Assembly (NCBI RefSeq): GCF_036669915.1
Contig: NC_089320.1
Coordinates: 21,261,982 to 21,325,981 of the forward strand
Source: Pocillopora verrucosa
Taxonomy: Eukaryota; Cnidaria; Anthozoa; Scleractinia; Pocilloporidae
Reading direction: 5' to 3'
Length of the DNA stretch: 64,000 nt
The translations under genes were made by a program, and so were the position numbers. The notes under the pieces are model-generated. The model was not told the origin of the DNA, ran no database searches, and was given only the letters and a program-made list of their open reading frames with translations. This document shows, one piece after another, positions 58,035-64,000 of the stretch (position 1 is its first letter; every line of letters begins with the position of its first letter).

Positions 58035-61000
58035 ATGGCGTCCGGAGTGAGATTTGGTGCACGCTTTTGTTGCCGAGCTTATGCATCTTCATTTTGTTAC
58101 TCCAGGGCGAGCAGAATAAACATCAATACTTCAAAATATCTTTGGAGATGTCCAACAGCTTGTGTCACTAGTACATTAGAGGTAATGTGTGTAAAATCAA
58201 ACTTTTCGATTCTTGAATTTGATTCGAGTTCAATTAATTTTAAATATTTTTGATGCCGAATCGAATCGAGGATTGTCTATAATAAGCTTATACCAGGGAC
58301 AAAAGTACTGTACGAGTTCTTCTGGAGGCGAAATTTTAAATATAGCTGGACATCCTTTTTGCAAATTTGTTTCTGATCAGCTGATTTTTTTAGTGAACTT
58401 TAAACATCGTATATTGCTTTGAAGGTTTCAAATAAAAGGTTTTATGCAGATGAAAAGTCTTCACGTGCGTCAGGTGTTTTAAAGTTTTCCCAGGTAAGTT
58501 TTAACCTCCCTTCATGTACCTTTGTTTTCCTGTGTTTTTGGATACCAAGAGTACACACCTATGCAAAAAGGGCTAGTCACGTATAAGCGATAATTTTCAG
58601 CTCATCTTCATAATTTCATGCATAGAACAAATAATTCTAGTTTTTTATTGCAGCTAACTGGCTTGCCCTACACAAATTAAGAGGTATTCATGTAATCAAA
58701 AGTGGATCAGAACACTGATGGGATCATTTTAGGTGGACTACGGATCAGACGACTGATTGGTTTATAGATTGGATCACTGATCGTGACCCTACATTGGATT
58801 AAGAAAAAGTAAAATGAATATAAGAAAAATTGAGTGATAGAGCTCATTAGTAACAGAAAATTTAAGGAAGCACTAACATGAAGTCAATAACCTACAAGAA
58901 CATGTCCTCTCAACAATGGTTTATACTCATATTAGACCTAGAAACTGTGTGTTACCTCCACAAAAATTCAGTGTGTATTTTGTGTGGAATGACTTCCTTT
59001 ATTTACAGGGAAGCTTGCCAGCATTTAATGATGTTTTTGAGAATTATTAAAATTAATAATTGTGTTTTCAGTACTTGATGCAAGAAAACTTTAGGAATGC
59101 TGTAGAGGGTATCGATGTCTCAAGTTCTACTGGTTCAGAGGGGGAGCAGGATGATGAAGGTTTCTGTTTTGTTTTTTAATAAAGATATCCAACACATTTC
59201 TGACACACTCCATAAATTTAATAGTTAGACAGACACTTATTAACCCTTCACACCCAAACATCAGTATGCATATTCTCCATAATGTTCTCTATACATTTCC
59301 TAAGTTGCTGACAAGGAGAATTTGTTTAACAATCAATATCTTATTTAGTTGGTTGTCATTTCCTTTACTCTTCTGACCACATTTGATTCAGGTGTGAATT
59401 TATGAGGAGAATTAGATTTTAGTCACTCCTAGGGTAAAAAGGTCAGATACCAAGTAATAGGAGAGTATCCTTTAAATGTAAACTTAAATTTCAATTGGGG
59501 CCAACTAACATTTTTGGTCTTATGATGAGACATCAGTTGAAAGTAAAAGAATGAAAGATCTTTTTACCTGAAGAACAATCACAGCCAAGACATAAAAAAC
59601 TTTGAACATTAATGAAACAAAGGAAAAGGGTTCTTTTGGATAGTATTATACAACAGTGACCTTTTGCAATTTGTGTTTCACACCCAGATCCATCAATGCA
59701 AATGATGATTGAGAGATATGAAAGGTATCACTTATGGTTGGCAAAGTTGATGGGGAAGGATCCAGAATCGTTCAGCCTAGAGGATGCGCAGGTACTGAGT
59801 ATAATATACGCTTAATGTCTGTACCCTTGGGAAACGGTTAGCTTTGTTTCAGAGAGCCCTGATGTTTCTTAGGATGAAGTCCAGGAAAATGTTGAGATTT
59901 ATGCTTAAGTTTTTTGTTATACACGTAAAAGACAAATTTATTAAACGAGCAAAAAATGGATGTTTATGAACATCACAACTTTATTTGTTTTTTACACCAC
60001 AAATGTACCTCTGGAGAACCATGTTTTTGTATTTACATGTTTTAATCATTATTTTATTTTTAGGAAGCAGTTGAATACTTGTTACCATCTGGATTGTATG
60101 CTAAGGATTGTCGTCCTACCTTTGAGGTATCAGCAACAGCTCTACCTAAAGTACAAGTGGGCAGTTATAAGCTTTCCATATCTAGATTGTGTGAAAGCTT
60201 GTTGTATCAGGCATAGGAAAATTTATGTGAATTAGTTTTGTTTAGCATCAGGTTTGTTTCTGTATGGTAAGGAAAATGGCACAGTTTTCTTAGACTAAGT
60301 GCAGAGTAGAGTGAAACAAAACAAAAACATTTTCTGTAATGTTCAAGCTTGCTCATATCTACCTCTGTTTTTACCCTCTCGTAGCACCCTAAGACACTTT
60401 ACAGACAATGGACAGGTACAGGCATATATATCACTTGTGTCTCTACGTACTTATATTTGTGGCTATTTTTTATGTTCATATTCATTTTGATATCTAGCTC
60501 TATCTTATGTATTTATTATTTTCATAAATATATTAATTTTATATCTATTTTGTCTTGTGCAACTGACTATAAAGATACACTTCTTCTGATTCTTTGAAGA
60601 TTGCTTCATGTTTTTCTGTAATCACTCTTCTGTCTTATTTTCTTATATGTCTCTTAAGAGGAAAGATGACTTAGGAGAAAGATGTTTTATTCTATTTACA
60701 AACATGTTGTTATCAACATTGCTGATCCTAGCAGTATGCAGGATGCATGTCATATGTACTTTGTAATAGACCTTGCTCACCATGGAGTCTCTGTGGCTCA
60801 GTGGTGAAGCATGGGGACTAAAACTTTTTTTCTTTGTCCCATGTTCACAACAAGATGGAAAACATCTTTCTCAATTTCTTTGCTAAGCTCAAAACCTACT
60901 ATCTCTCTTATTCTAGTTACAAATAATCTCTTTGTCTATACTAAGTGCTTGGGTATGTCTTGGTAAAAGGGGGGCCTGTAGCTACAACTTTTTCTTCTTT

Positions 61001-63662
61001 TCATATTCAAAATTCAAATTCTGAGTAGTTGTCAATCTTTATAAGGAGATCAGGTTTTAAGCATGGATAATCTGATTTCTTGTGAAGTAAATTTACCATT
61101 GACAGAGTTGTACATATAACATTGATTTTTATCCCCTTTGGATTTTTGCATGTAGGGCAAATGGATAAATCTGGCCGTCCACAGGCTGCAGCTTTTTACA
61201 CAGGCCAAGTTGGCTTCCATGATTTGTTGTTTGTAAGTATTTCCCTCCCTTGGTACAGCATATAATTATGCATATTAATATACTGTAGGCATATATTTTA
61301 AAAAACTCACAAGTGAGGATTTCAAATTATATTGTATGATACAGTGATGATATTTGTCCCGCAGGAAATTTATGAGCTCACAGCCAAGTTGAATGCTCTT
61401 GACAAGACTGCATCAACTGACAGTGGTGCAGCAGAAAAAGAAGACATCTTGGTGTCCGGTGATGACACTGAATCACAATCCAGTGATTTAGATAGTGCAG
61501 GTTCATCTGACAGTGATAGTTCGGAGGCAGAAGACCACTCGTCATCGAGTGATGAAATTGAATTACATGCTAGTGATGTGGAAAGTGCAGATAACATTGC
61601 TGACGTTTGGAGGTACATAGCTTGTTTCTGGCGTAGAGTTAGTCAATCGGTGCGATAGTAGCGGCCGTGCGAAAACCAGGGAGGTTGGGTTGGTCGACCG
61701 CGCGATCGACCCAAACCCATCTCGTTTGCCACCGTTTACTGTCCCGCTTCGTTTTATCAACTGAACAGAGGGATTAGAGGTACACGAATTCAACAAACTG
61801 ATGGACAAGTATTATTTTACAGCTGGCTCTGCGAGCTGGAAAAATTATACGACCGCTGTGACTTTACTTTGTATGGGCTAGGGTGCCTTCTTCCCCGGTT
61901 GATCCTGCAGAAAAAAATATCCCCTAGCGGACATTACCAGTGAACTTTTTTTTCTCACAAGAAGATGGTTACCGGCGGTATTTACAACTAAAGAGTTACA
62001 AACGCGTCTTCATAAAGTCAAATCAAAGAAAACCACGACAAGATTCGTGAATTATCTGCCAATGTTTGAAGTGTAATCTCTTTCTCATACAATAATCTTT
62101 TATAAAAACTAAGCTTGTATGGTTAAATTTTTAACTCCCAAGATTTGATTGTCTAGTATCCCCTCTAGCTGCTACATATTTCCTTGTAAATTAGTTTCGA
62201 GAAATTGGTGTTAGATCAAGATAAGAAGAAGTTACGGACTTAGATTATTCTTTGACAAACGGCAAATCTATGACATCTTCCGTCTTCCGTTTTTTTTTTT
62301 TCGGTATTTTTGTTTATCTTAATGCTTTTTGCATATGTTTCAAAACCTCTACAATGTGTCCTAGATGCTGATGCATGTCCCTGTTATTTCACAGCAAAGA
62401 GAACTGGAGTCGGAAGAAGATGAGATGGATCAGCAAATTTGAACTGGAAAGGCAGATCGGTGAACTGCTCCCAGATAGAGATGTAGGTTACTCGTAGTAT
62501 TTGTACCTAACCCGCGCACAAGCTTTCTTTAGGGGTGAGAGCGTAAGAACTTTTACCCAACCCACCCTCGGGGAGAATTAGCCTGCTGTTCATAGAAAAT
62601 GGGTACTGACAGTGTTGACAACAACAGTCACAAACGCGTCTTAGGCAGTCAAAATAAAGAAAACTACGACTATTTTCGTGAATGTATTTGGCAATTTTTG
62701 AAGTGTAATCTCTCTCTCTCCATACTGTAATGTTTTTCCAAAAGCTAAGTTTTTAGGTAAAATTTCTAACTCCCAAGATCGGATTGTTTTACACATTTCC
62801 TTTCGCTCTGACGAAGGGCTGTCGATCGAATCGTCAGCTTTGAAACTCTTCATGGTGGCCAATTTACATTATTAACTCAGTTGATAAAACCAAATTATCA
62901 GTTTATTAAATTTGTCTCTTTGACTATTTACTACATGATAAGTGGTCTGGTTTTTTTCATCAATACAGTTTGAAGTTATTCTACATCGACTCAAGAAATT
63001 AACCAAGCACCGAAATGCAGATCACGCAATTCCTTTTTTACTTCGTTTCCTAAAAGAAATACCTCTGCCAGGAAAAGAACAAGTGATAAAGGAGGTAAGT
63101 GAATTTGACTAGTAACTAGAAGGTGCGATCGTCCGCGTGAGATTGATCCTGAACAAGGCAACCTGTTCGGCAAATTCGTTCCCAGGGTTCCCTCTCTTCC
63201 TTCCTTTTCAAAGGATGGGGGGGGGGGGGGGAGAAGAGGGAGAGATGTTCCTGGGAACGAATTTGCATGAGCGGAAGTCTTCATCAGAGCGAAGCGAAAA
63301 GTCAAGCGACTCTGATGATGACTTCCAATCTCGTGGTGAAAAGTTCAAGCACAGTCATCGACGACATTCCTTTTTCAGGATGGACCAGGAAGATCAAGAA
63401 GTTCTCTGTGCTTTAAACTTACTTGTTACTTATTTACTTCAACTCAACAATTAATATTCTTTTTGATGTGGATTGCCTTATGTGATAAGTAGGTTTTACA
63501 AGTTCATGGTCCGCTCTTGATTTTTTAGCACACACTCGTATGGTCTGAGTGACTCAGCAGCAACAGAGAACAGTTGGCTAGATGAGAAAGTTCCATTATT
63601 GTGTAACTAATCTTTTCCCCCTTTTTGACAGCTTAATGAAGACGGGGAAGCTTACGGAGAAG
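58035..63662 (+). CDS. MRPS9: Mitochondrial ribosomal protein S9 (uS9m), 5' part
   Basis: Small-subunit mitoribosomal protein. Eleven exons join in phase to about 358 residues: 58035-58181, 58425-58493, 59072-59159, 59688-59791, 60063-60125, 60385-60415, 61156-61232, 61365-61612, 62395-62482, 62969-63094, 63632-63662. The start is in a good context (AAGATGG). The N-terminus is Arg/Ser/Cys-rich without acids, as in a mitochondrial presequence. Family landmarks are MIERYERYHLWLAKLMGKDP, EDAQEAVEYLLPSGLYAKDC, FYTGQVGFHDLLFEIYEL, and LNEDGEAYGEG, which corresponds to the segment just before the conserved S9 domain. That RNA-binding S9 domain itself is not found and should lie past the right edge. 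Exon 8 adds an unusually Ser/Asp-rich segment. Confidence 0.9.
59240..59444 (+). mobile_element. MITE-like element, family 1, best copy
   Basis: About 205 bases in MRPS9 intron 3, from TTAACCCTTCACACCC to CTAGGGTAAAAAGG. It contains ACATCAGTATGCATATTCTCC and GACAAGGAGAATTTG, shared with the other family 1 copies in this window. Confidence 0.75.
62128..62228. repeat. Truncated MITE-like element, family 2 relative
   Basis: Begins TTTTTAACTCCCAAGAT and ends GGTGTTAGATCAAG, corresponding to the left part of the element at 52403. A second, shorter start of the same kind lies near 62757. Both are in MRPS9 intron 8/9. Confidence 0.55.
62808..62895. repeat. Dispersed repeat, family 3
   Basis: Second copy of the sequence at 22045-22140, with CTCTGACGAAGGGCT, CTTCATGGTGGCCAATTT and AACTCAGTTGATAAAACC. 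Confidence 0.65.
63170..63266. repeat. Inverted repeat with 17-bp perfect arms around a poly-G run
   Basis: GCAAATTCGTTCCCAGG at 63170-63186 is exactly inverted at 63250-63266. The loop has pyrimidine-rich and purine-rich halves that extend the pairing imperfectly, plus about 14 G near 63218-63231. It lies in MRPS9 intron 10. Confidence 0.85.
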
Positions 63663-64000
63663 GTAGGTCAAACAGTGTTTAACCTCAGTTTTGTGGGTCA
63701 ATTAAATTGAAATGATCTCACACCGTTTGTATTGATCACTTCAGAGAGCATCAACAAAATTTTTCGGTGTGTTGGACTTGTACTTCTTTTCCATTGGTTA
63801 TTTCCTCCCCCCCCCCCCTCCCCACTTCTCATCGATGGCTTCTTTTCCTCCACTTATGGCACGAATACATTTTCCTGTTCTTTCCTTCGTTTTTAGCCAT
63901 GTTTATCCACGATGTTCGTGGCAGCCGTTGCACGCTTTTCAGTGCGTGGCATCAAAAACGCTGATGACTACATGATGGAAACTTTTTGATGTGTCAAAAA
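63663..64000. other. MRPS9 intron 11, incomplete
   Basis: No segment matching the expected S9 domain is present before the window ends. A C-rich run lies near 63806-63820. A short open frame after TTTTTAG at 63898 has no similarity to the family. Confidence 0.5.

Noticed and set aside
63137-63454. Open frame with Ser/Asp-rich sequence in MRPS9 intron 10
   Set aside because: It crosses an inverted repeat and poly-G run. Joining exon 10 directly to 63632 gives the family-typical sequence without it.
1-64000. CRISPR arrays, rRNA genes, bacterial operons or viral integrations
   Set aside because: None seen on either strand; gene structure is typical of an animal nuclear genome throughout.

Overview
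This window reads as nuclear DNA of an animal, most likely a stony coral or close cnidarian relative. The genes are split by many short GT-AG introns and the proteins match conserved metazoan families. The non-coding DNA is full of small inverted-repeat and tRNA-derived elements that I recognise from coral genomes. The species cannot be named from the sequence. All exon borders were read by eye from splice motifs, reading phase and family conservation.

Layout, left to right: (1) 73-4240, minus: 5' part of CCT8 (chaperonin subunit theta), running off the left edge. (2) 6476-7783, plus: an intronless headcase (HECA) homologue. (3) 11129-16551, minus: a complete 12-exon SYAP1 (BSD-domain) gene. 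(4) 17234-26294, plus, head-to-head with SYAP1: proprotein convertase copy A. (5) 29182-38383, plus: convertase copy B. (6) 40615-42264, minus: a two-exon class A GPCR, with two decayed GPCR fragments nearby. (7) 45854-56011, minus: convertase copy C. (8) 58035-63662, plus: the first 11 exons of MRPS9 (mitochondrial ribosomal protein uS9m), running off the right edge.

The centre of interest is the local family of three kexin/furin-type convertases (A, B, C). They share exon lengths and phases through the prodomain and catalytic domain, so they arose by local duplication. They have the Asp/His/Ser triad and oxyanion Asn and are expected to be secreted. They lack the cysteine-rich and transmembrane segments of furin. 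All three have a P domain interrupted by a very long low-complexity insertion: the last P-domain strand (a G-x-L-x-x-W-x-L-x-x-Y-G-T motif) is encoded at the far end of a 230-700 residue acidic or basic tail. Copy A's insertion has syndecan-like Ser-Gly motifs. Copy C's tail is open for 1.6 kb and then breaks into several frames before the last strand. All three also share two cysteines beside the active site and changes in predicted S4-S6 substrate pockets. This looks like a lineage-specific convertase subtype and is the best candidate here for something undescribed.

All other intergenic and intronic DNA is AT-rich and non-coding, with at least two MITE-like families, two tRNA-derived SINEs, a 56-bp minisatellite, several hairpins and homopolymer runs.
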